A stretch of DNA of 64,000 nt, taken from Sipunculus nudus (taxonomy: Eukaryota > Annelida > Sipuncula > Golfingiida > Sipunculidae). The stretch spans positions 7,091,579-7,155,578 of the forward strand of contig CM049307.1 of assembly GCA_026874595.1 (NCBI GenBank), given 5' to 3'. The first letter of the stretch is position 1. Each line of letters opens with the position of its first letter. Position numbers and translations under genes: made by a program. The notes below the pieces were generated by a model, which saw only the letters and a program-made list of their open reading frames with translations, did no database searches and was not told the origin of the DNA. This document shows positions 52,801-62,705 of this stretch, in pieces.

Positions 52801-53726
52801 GAATTAGTTCGGTCTCGCAGTCTGTAATAAGTTTTCTGCTGAAGTAACTATTTATATTTGACGGTAAATGAAATAAAAAAAAAACACCAGATGTATGTAT
52901 ATTTCTTTGTTTTTGTTTCCATATACCTACTGTAATTGGTCAATAGATGATCCTTGTCACCGCCGGTGCCTTTGTTTGGTGGAGACTGGGTTGTCTTTGT
53001 CCCTGTTGGCTTGCTAGATTTTGGGTTAAATTGGCTGGATCTTCAAATAAGATGAACCCCAACTTTTAAGGAAATATTTATGAATAAATTTCTCAACATA
53101 TATGCACCTTTACACAGTAGTTCTATAAGCAAACTGGTGCAAAACATTTATAATTTTATATACACAAGACATTAAGAACTAGTGTCAAAGGGGTAGGATG
53201 AAGGTAGATGGACAAGGCATCAGACTACAGAGCAAAGGATTCCTGGTTTGAAGCGGCCAGTCCATGAAAGGCAAATTGGTGAAATAATGATAGAACCTAA
53301 AGAGGTTCACTCCGATGTCTTAATGACAGGTTGTGACTCCCCAGTTATTCCTAGCCCATGCACATAAAACCTGTTATTCATAAAGCTTAATAATAACACA
53401 ATTTTTTCTTTTCTTTTATTTACCTTATTTCAAGTTCAATAAACAGTGCAAATAATGATATATTTCATATTCACACAGAGAAATAGTAAGTCACCAATAC
53501 CCAGAGTGGAAAGCTCAGTCAGCCGGCCAATATCAGGTTCAACCACCAAGAAAGAAAAGCTACGTGTGAGTGGGGGAGATCCCAGCCGCCCCCCAGATGT
53601 GATCTGTACTGAAGCTCATGACGTTGGCACCAGTGTCAGCAGAGATAAATGGACATCCCCACCAGATGGACTCCGCCCACAGGATATCCAGGGTATTGTT
53701 AACAAAGTCCTTCAGCTCAACACAAG
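40748..53726 (+). CDS. KATNIP: KATNIP-like protein, N-terminal part (10 exons; 3' end outside window)
   Basis: Ten exons (40748-40818, 41407-41573, 41952-42128, 44654-44736, 46153-46305, 46713-46778, 48888-49020, 49297-49437, 49791-49960, 53479-53726) join in phase to 469 codons plus two bases. The N-terminal block YEEYLLLLQERNRLMKKLKA and GFSLYLNGAN is the best-conserved part and is what suggests KATNIP (KIAA0556), a microtubule- and katanin-binding protein of cilia and centrosomes. An acidic patch (QYEDDFES), a short helical block (KLRESLEMNRSIRQSILEDI) and long Ser/Pro/Lys-rich disordered stretches follow. The C-terminal DUF4457 repeats that would settle the identity lie beyond the window. 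The gene model is sound; the family name is inference. Confidence 0.65.
41407..41573 (+). CDS. KATNIP: KATNIP-like exon (LMKKLKAKDSKQIEL...)
   Basis: The acceptor is TTTTGTCACAG and the donor TGGAG|GTATGT. It encodes LMKKLKAKDSKQIELERKEQ, then GFSLYLNGANTNLHPNRE and a basic tail. This is the most family-like exon of the gene. Confidence 0.8.
41952..42128 (+). CDS. KATNIP: KATNIP-like exon (HRQGSRITHKDLEDL...)
   Basis: The acceptor is CTGTTTGTAG and the donor CACCAG|GTAATT. It encodes a strongly basic stretch ending KTARGEKVKVKAP. The phase-1 end matches the exon at 44654 across a 2.5-kb intron filled by a Helentron-like element. Confidence 0.75.
42425..44510 (+). mobile_element. Helentron-like element, family A (copy A1)
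   Basis: The 5' end is a long hairpin at 42426-42456 (TATGCCCCCGCCAC, loop AAA, GTGGCCGGGGCATA). Near the 3' end GGCGGGGGCAT (44477-44487) is the inverted partner of the 5' terminus. It is followed by the hairpin GTGTCG-TTC-CGACAC (44490-44504) and ATCTAG ending at 44510 before TTTT. The interior is about eleven 180-bp units (copies start at 42511, 42691, 42871 and so on), decaying towards the 3' side. It lies in an intron of the KATNIP-like gene. No coding capacity. Confidence 0.75.
44654..44736 (+). CDS. KATNIP: KATNIP-like exon (acidic patch)
   Basis: The acceptor is ATACCCTCCATAG and the donor GAGAG|GTGAGA. It encodes DIMTGQYEDDFESASFNDDE and then GREAGERE. An alternative in-exon donor (GAAGCTG|GTGAGA at 44725) would leave the wrong phase for the next exon, so I use the later one. 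Confidence 0.7.
45026..45987. mobile_element. Non-autonomous TA-flanked MITE (962 bp)
   Basis: Terminal inverted repeats of about 25 bp (45026-45050 and 45963-45987), opening CCGTAAATCCTG and continuing TTTTTATCGCCGC, match essentially perfectly, with TA on each side (45024-45025 and 45988-45989). The near-perfect ends suggest fairly recent insertion into the KATNIP-like intron. No transposase frame. Confidence 0.8.
46153..46305 (+). CDS. KATNIP: KATNIP-like exon (VSQNFERLMDMEDLED...)
   Basis: 51 codons, phase 0 at both ends. The acceptor TTGTGTTTTCAG is strong. The donor AAG|GTTATT is weak, but the phase and the run-on LSIADVK-KLRESLEM across the junction make good sense. Confidence 0.68.
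46713..46778 (+). CDS. KATNIP: KATNIP-like exon (short helical exon)
   Basis: 22 codons, phase 0 at both ends, with acceptor ATGTTTTCCAG and donor ACT|GTGAGT. It encodes KLRESLEMNRSIRQSILEDI and DT, a likely amphipathic helix. Confidence 0.72.
46779..48887 (+). other. KATNIP-like intron, no further feature
   Basis: No exon with fitting phase and borders was found. A sequence TGGCTCAATTGG at 48789-48800 matches a tRNA-type A box, but no B box follows, so I do not call a SINE there. Confidence 0.45.
48888..49020 (+). CDS. KATNIP: KATNIP-like exon (GSSGSDREPTIPEETE...)
   Basis: The acceptor is TCTATTACAG and the donor AGCAGAG|GTATGT. It encodes an acidic, Pro/Glu-rich disordered stretch and a short hydrophobic motif DIIVLELAPSPSR. 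Confidence 0.72.
49297..49437 (+). CDS. KATNIP: KATNIP-like exon (KKERVLSAKRKATTD...)
   Basis: The acceptor is ACTGTCCTTCAG and the donor AAAGCTG|GTACGT. It encodes a basic, Ser-rich disordered segment. Confidence 0.7.
49791..49960 (+). CDS. KATNIP: KATNIP-like exon whose 3' end seeds a minisatellite
   Basis: The acceptor is ATGATCTGGACAG and the donor ACATCAG|GTAAGC. It encodes GTPSRRGNSLSANRKSQK and ends EGFTRDSHSAPGRHQ. The last ~40 bases (from about 49921) are homologous to the 57-bp unit repeated downstream, so the genuine donor is the first of many near-identical copies. Reading past it meets TAA at 49973-49975. Confidence 0.72.
49921..51650. repeat. 57-bp minisatellite grown from an exon-intron junction, about 30 copies
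   Basis: The unit is CAGACATCAGGTAAGCCATA, CTTAAAACTCATCAGGTAAA, then CCTCACAGTGCTCCAGG. It contains two donor-like motifs, CAG|GTAAGC and CAG|GTAAAC. The first unit overlaps the end of the exon at 49791-49960. Blocks recur with a 171-bp (three-unit) offset near 50961 and 51132. On the minus strand 19-residue repeats stay open, a by-product of the unit length. Confidence 0.92.
51690..52390. repeat. 50-bp minisatellite with acceptor-like and donor-like motifs, about 13 copies
   Basis: Units read CCAATCAGGTGAGGCCCTGA, then GTATATCTAGAAAGTTTACC or GTATACCTACACCATTTACC, then TTACAGTTTA or TTACAGTGTA. The two versions alternate, giving a 100-bp dimer period. Each unit offers TTTACCTTACAG| followed 12 bases later by CAG|GTGAGG. 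Confidence 0.9.
52391..53180 (+). other. KATNIP-like intron, no further feature
   Basis: No exon or repeat with clear ends. A poly-A run near 52880 might be the tail of a degraded element. Confidence 0.4.
53190..53280 (+). repeat. Possible tRNA-derived SINE head
   Basis: GGTAGATGGACAAGGCATCA, GACTACAGAGCAAAGGATTC and CTGGTTTGAAGC together resemble the A-box, anticodon arm and B-box order of a tRNA-like SINE promoter. Both boxes are degenerate, and I cannot trace the body. Confidence 0.3.
53479..53726 (+). CDS. KATNIP: KATNIP-like exon, last one visible
   Basis: The acceptor is CATATTCACACAG and the donor ACAAG|GTAGGT. It encodes RNSKSPIPRVESSVSRPISG and later WTSPPDGLRPQDIQGIVNKV and LQLNT. 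It ends two bases into an Arg-type codon. The next exon must lie beyond the satellite and transposon nest; I see none before 64000. Confidence 0.75.
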
Positions 53727-54109
53727 GTAGGTGGACTTGATTGGAATATAACATATTAGACCAGAAAGCTACTCTTTTGATTAAAGTTTAGAGATTTTAA
53801 CATTTATTATCCATTATGAGTGCCCCCAGTAATTTAAGTGAATGTAAATGACTTCAACTCCAAGCCTGGTACTTAAGCCTGAAAATTCAACTTGCAGAGT
53901 TCTGATTAATAAGGGCCTTAATGATGGAACAGAATGGAATACATTAACAAAAGTGACATTGTTTTTATATAGATGGATTTTAATGGCAATGGTTCTTGAT
54001 AAGGAAATTAGGCCTAACCATGTTCATAAATGTGATATTCTCCACTTTTGAGTAACCTGTTAATCTTATTTTATTAACAACATTTATATAAGGCTGCGCT
54101 CAGAATGGA

Positions 54110-57100
54110 TAGTCAGATCAAATATGTTATTGTAAAATATTTATAGTAATCAGTATGTTTAGTCAGATATTGACCTTGTAATAATCAATATGTTTAGTCA
54201 GGTATAGACCTTATAATAATCAGTATATTAAGTCAGATATAGACCTTAAAATGATCAGTATATTAAGTCAGGTATAGACCTTATAATGATCAGTATATTC
54301 AGTCAGATATAGACCTTATAATGATCAGTATATTAAGTCAGGTATAGACCTTATAATGATCAGTATATTCAGTCAGATATAGACCTTATAATGATTAGTA
54401 TATTAAGTCAGATACTGACCTTGTAATAATCAATATGTTAAGTCAGGTATAGACCTTATAATAATCAGTATATTAAGTCAGATAAAGACCTTATAATGAT
54501 TAGTATATTAAGTCAGGTATAGACCTTTTAATGATCAGTATATTTAGTCAGGTATAGACCTTATAATGATCAGTATATTAAGTCAGGTATAGACCTTATA
54601 ATGATCAGTATATTTAGTCAGGTATAGACCTTATAATGATCAGTATATTTAGTCAGGTATAGACCTAATAATGATCAGTATATTTAGTCAGGTATAGACC
54701 TTATAATGATCAGTATATTAAGTCAGATATAGACCTTATAATGATCAGTATATTAAGTCAGATATAGACCTTATAATGATCAGTATATTAAGTCAGGTAT
54801 AGACCTTATAATGATCTGTATATTAAGTCAGGTATAGACCTTATAATGATCAGTATATTAAGTCAGGTATGGACCTTATAATGATCAGTATATTAAGTCA
54901 GGTATAGACCTTATAATGATCAGTATATTAAGTCAGGTATGGACCTTATAATGATCAGTATATTTAGTCAGGTATAGACCTTATAATGATCAGTATATTA
55001 AGTCAGGTATGGACCTTATAATGATCAGTATATTTAGTCAGGTATAGACCTTATAATGATCAGTATATTTAGTCAGATATGGACCTAATAATGATCAGTA
55101 TATTTAGTCAGGTATGGACCTTATAACGATCAGTATATTTAGTCAGATATGGACCTTATAACGATCAGTATATTTAGTCAGATATGGACCTAATAATGAT
55201 CAGTATATTTAGTCAGATATGGACCTAATAACAATCAGTATATTTAGTCAGATGTGGACCTAATAACGATCAGTATATTTAGTCCGATGTGGACCTAATA
55301 ACGATCAGTACATTTAGTCAGATGTGGACCTAATAACGATCAGTATATTTAGTCAGATGTGGACCTAATAACGATCAGTATATTTAGTCAGATGTGGACC
55401 TTATAACGATCAGTATATTTAGTCAGATGTGGACCTTATAACGATCAGTATATTTAGTCAGATGTGGACCTTATAACGATCAGTATATTTAGTCAGATGT
55501 GGACCTTATAACGATCAGTATATTTAGTCAGATATGGACCTTATAACGATCAGTATATTTAGTCAGATATGGACCTTAAAACGATCAGTATATTTAGTCA
55601 GATATGGACCTTATAACGATCAGTATATTTAGTCAGATATGGACCTTATAACGATCAGTATATTTAGTCAGATATGGACCTTATAACGATCAGTATATTT
55701 AGTCAGATATGGACCTTATAACGATCAGTATATTTAGTCAGATATGGACCTTATAACGATCAGTATATTTAGTCAGATATGGACCTTATAACGATCAGTA
55801 TAATTAGTCAGATATGGACCTGATAACGATCAGTATATTTAGTCAGATATAGACCTCATAACGATCAGTATATTTAGTCAGATATAGACCTTATAACGAT
55901 CAGTATATTTAGTCAGATATAGACCTTATAATGATCAGTATATTTAGTCAGATATGGACCTAATAATGATCAGTATATTTAGTCAGGTATGGACCTAATA
56001 ATGATCAGTATATTTAGTTAGTATATTTAGTCAGGTATGGACCTAATAACGATCAGTATATTTAGTCAGATATGGACCTAATAATGATCAGTATATTTAG
56101 TCAGATATGGACCTAATAATGATCAGTATATTTAGTCAGATATGGACCTAATAACGATCAGTATATTTAGTCAGATGTGGACCTAATAACGATCAGTATA
56201 TTTAGTCCGATGTGGACCTAATAACGATCAGTACATTTAGTCAGATGTGGACCTAATAACGATCAGTATATTTAGTCAGATATGGACCTTATAACGATCA
56301 GTATATTTAGTCAGATATGGACCTTATAACGATCAGTATATTTAGTCAGATGTGGACCTTAAAACGATCAGTATATTTAGTCAGATATGGACCTTATAAC
56401 GATCAGTATATTTAGTCAGATATGGACCTAATAACGATCAGTATATTTAGTCAGATATGGACCTAATAACGATCAGTATATTTAGTCAGATGTGGACCTA
56501 ATAACGATCAGTACATTTAGTCCGATGTGGACCTAATAACGATCAGTACATTTAGTCAGATGTGGACCTAATAACGATCAGTATATTTAGTCAGATGTGG
56601 ACCTAATAACGATCAGTATATTTAGTCAGATGTGGACCTAATAACGATCAGTATATTTAGTCAGATGTGGACCTAATAACGATCAGTATATTTAGTCAGA
56701 TGTGGACCTTATAACGATCAGTATATTTAGTCAGATGTGGACCTTATAACGATCAGTATATTTAGTCAGATGTGGACCTTATAACGATCAGTATATTTAG
56801 TCAGATGTGGACCTTATAACGATCAGTATATTTAGTCAGATATGGACCTTATAACGATCAGTATATTTAGTCAGATATGGACCTTAAAACGATCAGTATA
56901 TTTAGTCAGATATGGACCTTATAACGATCAGTATATTTAGTCAGATATGGACCTTATAACGATCAGTATATTTAGTCAGATATGGACCTTATAACGATCA
57001 GTATATTTAGTCAGATATGGACCTTATAACGATCAGTATATTTAGTCAGATATGGACCTTATAACGATCAGTATATTTAGTCAGATATGGACCTTATAAC

Positions 57101-58230
57101 GATCAGTATATTTAGTCAGATATGGACCTGATAACGATCAGTATATTTAGTCAGATATAGACCTCATAACGATCAGTATATTTAGTCAGATATAGACCTC
57201 ATAACAATCAGTATATTTAGTCAGATATAGACCTTATAATGATCAGTATATTTAGTCAGATATGGACCTAATAATGATCAGTATATTTAGTCAGGTATGG
57301 ACCTAATAATGATCAGTATATTTAGTCAGTATATTTAGTCAGGTATGGACCTAATAACGATCAGTATATTTAGTCAGATATGGACCTAATAATGATCAGT
57401 ATATTTAGTCAGATATGGACCTAATAATGATCAGTATATTTAGTCAGATATGGACCTAATAACGATCAGTATATTTAGTCAGATGTGGACCTAATAACGA
57501 TCAGTATATTTAGTCCGATGTGGACCTAATAACGATCAGTACATTTAGTCAGATGTGGACCTAATAACGATCAGTATATTTAGTCAGATGTGGACCTAAT
57601 AACGATCAGTATATTTAGTCAGATGTGGACCTTATAACGATCAGTATATTTAGTCAGATGTGGACCTTATAACGATCAGTATATTTAGTCAGATGTGGAC
57701 CTTATAACGATCAGTATATTTAGTCAGATGTGGACCTTATAACGATCAGTATATTTAGTCAGATGTGGACCTTATAACGATCAGTATATTTAGTCAGATG
57801 TGGACCTTAAAACGATCAGTATATTTAGTCAGATATGGACCTTATAACGATCAGTATATTTAGTCAGATATGGACCTTATAACGATCAGTATATTTAGTC
57901 AGATATGGACCTTATAACGATCAGTATATTTAGTCAGATATGGACCTTATAACGATCCGTATATTTAGTCAGATATGGACCTTATAACGATCAGTATATT
58001 TAGTCAGATATGGACCTTATAACGATCAGTATATTTAGTCAGATATGGACCTGATAACGATCAGTATATTTAGTCAGATATAGACCTCATAATGATCAGT
58101 ATATTTAGTCAGATATAGACCTTATAACGATCAGTATATTTAGTCAGATATAGACCTTATAACGATCAGTATATTTAGTCAGATGTAGACCTAATAATGA
58201 TCAGTATATTTAGTCAGATCTTGGCCTGTG
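54110..58230. repeat. 35-bp satellite with 1308-bp higher-order period, about 117 copies
   Basis: The unit is TCAGATATGGACCTTATAAC then GATCAGTATATTTAG. Early units (to about 54900) vary most. From 55100 on, variants (GATGTGG, CCTAATAAC, GTCCGATGTGG, GTACATTTAG, CCTGATAAC, GACCTCATAAC) recur in the same order. A 13-bp partial unit at about 56020 recurs at about 57328. Marker positions 55821 and 57129, and 56011 and 57319, are both 1308 apart (37 x 35 + 13). The array lies in the KATNIP-like intron. Confidence 0.95.
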
Positions 58231-59317
58231 TAAATTTAAAACATAAACAAATAATAAAGGCAACTAAGTCAAATACTGTTTTGTTCAGGTTTTCACGTGG
58301 TTGTCAAGGATGCTGCAAATTATATTTAACAACTATCATCTGCACTCATACATGTCATTTTCACTTATTAGAAGATATTGGCAGCTGTTGTACTTATATT
58401 ATAGGCCACACATCCTTGTCATATATATTTTGTACCTGCCACTTGGCCCTGACTTGTGGAGTTTAGGTACCTGGTCAGTAGCTTTGTGAGAATCAAAATG
58501 ACCCCTCTGGGGAGTTGGTGAGGGGCAGTCATCTGCCTGTCATTATATATACCAGTAGGGTTGCTATGGTCCTGGAAAATGTGCCCAAGAGACTGAATAT
58601 CACGAGTATGCACCTCTGAGTTGCCTCAATACACTGTGTCCCTTGGCCATTGTGTTTGGGTTTAAGCCTGCTACATGGCAGGCTCAGGGCTTGAGCTCAA
58701 AAACAGGTTTAAGTCACGTTTTTAGCTCAGCTGACTATAAGTCATCTGAGCTATAGTTGTGGTCCATTGTCCGTCGTCTGTCCGGATGTCCGTCTGTAAG
58801 ACTGGCCATTTCGACACCATTGGACCTACGAATCTGAAATTTGCCATACAGTTAGATGTCCCAAAAATCTCCTACCATGCTGAAAATTGGGTCAATAGGA
58901 CTTCGTTCCTTCGAGATATTAAGGAAAAACCTCAAATTTTTATTAGAAATCTATTTTCAAACTTCAGGATTGCCTAATATCAAAACCACTCATCTGGTTT
59001 TCTTCATATTTACCATAAATATTCCTCTATATAGTTCCTATGTACATGCCAGAAATTAAGTCAGTATTATTTAATTTAAAAAAGTTATGGGCCCAAACAT
59101 AATGGACTTTGTAAAAAAATCAGGAAAGATATTTGGTCACTTAAGACCAAAAGTGTTAAAGGTAGGGACTTTTTTTCAGTAATACAACTTTAATTGATCA
59201 AAATTTAATGGTATACCAAAAATTAGATCAAAATCTGTTAAATTTTTTTAAATATTGGCAAAAATTTTAAAATTGGTACCTTAAATTTTGCCCAAGTTTG
59301 ACCATGGCACGTTTTTT

Positions 59318-62300
59318 AGCTCAGCTGACTGAAAGTCATCTGAGCTATAGCGATCACTCTTTGTCCGTCTGTCCGTCTGTCCGTCCGTTAACCAGGCACA
59401 AATCGTAACTGCTGGACCTAGAACCTTGTAACTTGGGATTCTGAGAGGTCCATAAAAAATCTCCTTGGAAACCAGAAATTAGGTCTCTGTTACCCATATC
59501 CTTCGAGCTATGTGGCCCCAAAGTACCCCCCAGAAAAGTCAAAAATTTCATACAAAAACTTCAATATCTCATTAACTACTTGACTGATGGTCATGATTTT
59601 TGGCATACATATTGATCATGAGATGTTACATCACTTCCTGCAGACTGGTGGCGCCACCTGTATTTTTCGATTTTTTACGAATTTTTTTCTCTATTTTTGA
59701 GACCTTTAAAAATGTGAACATCTGTTAACAAGGCACAAATCATAAAGACTGGACTTAGAATCTTAATTCTTGACACACTGAGAGGTCCATGAAAAATCTC
59801 CTTGGAAACCAGAAATTAGGTCTCTGTTACCCATATCCTTCGAGCTATGGGGCCCCAAAGTACCCCCCAGAATAGTAAAAAATTTCATACAAAAACTTCA
59901 ATATTTCAATAACTACATCACTGATGGTCTTCATTTTTGGCATACATATTGATCATGAGATGTTCGATCAGTTCCTGCAGACTGGTGGCGCCACCTGTAC
60001 TGTTTGATTTTTTACGATTTTTTCCTCTATTTTTGAGACCTTTGAGGATGCTGTCATCTGTTAGCGTGGCACAAATCGTAACGACTGGACCTAGAATCTT
60101 CATTTTCGACACACTGAGAGACCTATGAAAAGTCTCCATGGAAACCAGAAATTAGGTCTCTGTTACCCATATCCTTCGAGCTATGGGGCCCAAAATTACT
60201 CCCAGAATAGTCAAACATTTCATACAAAAACTTCAATATCTCATTAACTACATCACTGATGGTCATGATTTTCGACATACATATTGATCATGAGATGTTT
60301 CATCAGTTTGTGCAGACTGGTGGCGCCACCTGTATATTTCAATGTTCACGAATTGTTTTCTCCATTTTTGAGACCTTTAAGGATGTAGTTATCTGTCAAC
60401 AGGGTACAAATCGTAACGACTGGACCTAGAATCTTTGTTCTTGACACACAGGGAGACCCATGATAAGTCTCCATGGAAACCTGAAATTTGGTCTCTGTTA
60501 CCCATATTCTTTGAGCTATGGCACTCCCAAGTACAGCTCAGAATAATGGAAAATTTGATACAAAAGCTAAAGTATCTGAACAACTAATGCAGTGATAACC
60601 ATAATTGTTTGCATGGATATTGATCATGGAGTGTTTCATAAGTTTCTGCAGACTGGTGGCACCACCTGTATTTGTTCGTTTTTTTTTACGAAATTTTTCT
60701 GTATTTTTGAGACCTTTAAAGATATGAACATCTGTTAACAGGGCACAAATCATAAAAACTGGACCAAGAATCTTCATTCTTGACACACAGGGAGACCCAT
60801 GAAAAGTCTCCATGGAAACTTGAAATTAGGTCTCTGTTACCCATATTCTTTAAGCTGTATGGGTCCAAAATACCCCCACCCCCAGAATAATGGAAAATTT
60901 GATACAAAAACTGCAGTATTTCAATAACTACAACACTGATGGTCATGATTTTCGGCATACATATTGATCATGAGCTGTTCCATCAGTTTCTGCAGACTGG
61001 GTGTGCCACCTCTATTTTTTTTCAAATTGTTACAAATTTTTTTCTTTTTTTTGAGACCTTTAAAGATGTGGTTATCTGTCAACAGGGTACAAATCGCAAC
61101 AACTGGACCTAGAATCTTCATTCTTGTCATGCAAGGAGGCCCATGAAAGGTGCCTGTGGAAACTTGAAATTAGGTCTCTGTTACCCATATCCTTCAAGCT
61201 ATAGGACTCCGAAGTATCCCTCAGAATAATAGACAATTTGATACAAAAACTGAAGTATCTGAACAACTAATGCAGAGATCACCATGATTTTTTGCATGGA
61301 TATTGACCATGAAGTGTTTTTATTAGTTTCTGCAGACTGGTGGAGCCACCTGTATTTTTGTATCCGCCAAAACGAAGTTTTGCAGATACTATGTTTTTGA
61401 CCGAGTTCCTCCACCGCGGCGGCGTTCGTTTCCAGAGAGGTTCTCGGAGACTAATGGACCAATTTTTCCCAAACTTACACCTATTATCGGGTCACATGTG
61501 AACTGGTGCCTAACCAATTTGCGTTGACCTCTGACCTTTCCTCTCTATCCAGTGTCCATTTGTTGGTCTGTTTCCACTCATAAACCCTCATATCTCGGGA
61601 ACCGTTTGACCTATCAGGAAATAAAATTGATACAAATGTAGCCCTTGGATTGCTTTATAACATACACAAAAAATGGTGGCACCACCTGTAACCATGTTTG
61701 CACAGTGTCCATCTGTTCATCTGCCTTGGGTTAAAATCACTCATATCTCTGCAGTGAATTGACTTATTCACCTGAAATTCGTCATGCGTATACATCCAGG
61801 ATAGCTTTCTTGATTTTATGACAGGTGGCGCCACCTACGTTCACGTTCACGCTGATGACATCCAAGCTTATATCTTGGGAACCGTTTGACCGATCAGGAA
61901 ATAAAATTTATACAAATGTAGCCCTTTGATAGCTCTGTAACATACACAAAAAATGGTGGCGCCACCTGTAACAATGTTTGCACAGTGTCTGTCTGTTAGT
62001 CTGCCGTGGCCTAAAATCACTCATTTCTCTGTAGTGGTTCAACATAACTGCCTAAAATTTTGCAGGTTTATACATTGTGGACAGCTTTCTTGATTTTATG
62101 ACAGGTGGCGCCACCTAGTTAACGCTGCACACATCCAAGCTCATATCTCAGGAACCATTTGACCGATTGGGCCAAAATTGTGCATGTGTTTAGATCTCAC
62201 ATAGGTCTTTATCATACACAAAACTGGACGGGTTACCTGCAAAGATTTTTGCACAGTGTTTGTCTGTTTGTCTGCCATGGGCAAAAATCGCTCATATACA

Positions 62301-62705
62301 TGTAGTGGTTTGACTTTTCTGCCTAAAATTTTGCAGGTGTATACAACTTGGACAGCTTTCTGGATTTGTGGTAGGTGGCACAACCTACATACACATTTAG
62401 GCTGCAGACATCCATGCTAATATGCAACATACCTCACTCTATTTCCCCTTGCCACTCAATCCATGCCTCACTATCCGATTTTGGCAGATACATGTAGTCA
62501 CTTGTCGGTTACCCGTATTCTAGTTTTAAAAGTTTACACATTTTTCTCTATTTTTGAGATATATAAATACAGACTAAATCTTGGCCTGTTGGTTAATCTG
62601 TTTGATGCTTCAGTTGAATGGGTATATACTACCATTCTGATGATAAAATTTCCTTTTGCGAATCTCTTCCCAGTCAGCTGAGCGTCATGACCCATGGGTC
62701 ACTTG
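59318..62705 (+). mobile_element. Helentron-like element, family B (copy B5), nested in B4
   Basis: It runs from the 5' hairpin AGCTCAGCTGACTGAAAGTC (59318) to CAGTCAGCTGAGC, GACCCATGGGTC and ACTTG (62705). The interior has about seven ~300-bp units like B1, most with GGTGGCGCCACCTGTA. It is inserted in the T run of B4 and is itself interrupted by family C copy C1 at 61360-62523, after which the B1-like tail (GAGATATATAAATACAGAC...) resumes. Confidence 0.7.
61360..62523 (+). mobile_element. Helentron-like element, family C (copy C1), nested in B5
   Basis: The 5' hairpin at 61360-61389 is GTATCCGCCAAAAC, GAA, GTTTTGCAGATAC. The subterminal partner TTTTGGCAGATAC lies at 62479-62491, and the 3' end TTGTCGGTTACCCGTATT (a decayed palindrome) leads to CTAG at 62520-62523 before TTTT. 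The interior has three to four ~290-bp units with GACAGGTGGCGCCACCTA and GGGAACCGTTTGACC. No coding capacity. Confidence 0.65.

Noticed and set aside
53848-54051. 67-codon frame after the last exon
   Set aside because: There is no fitting splice borders, and it sits directly before the satellite; likely chance.
58197-58489. 89-codon frame just after the satellite as the next KATNIP-like exon
   Set aside because: It begins inside the satellite, has no acceptor in the required phase, and its composition is hydrophobic and Cys-rich, unlike the flanking exons.
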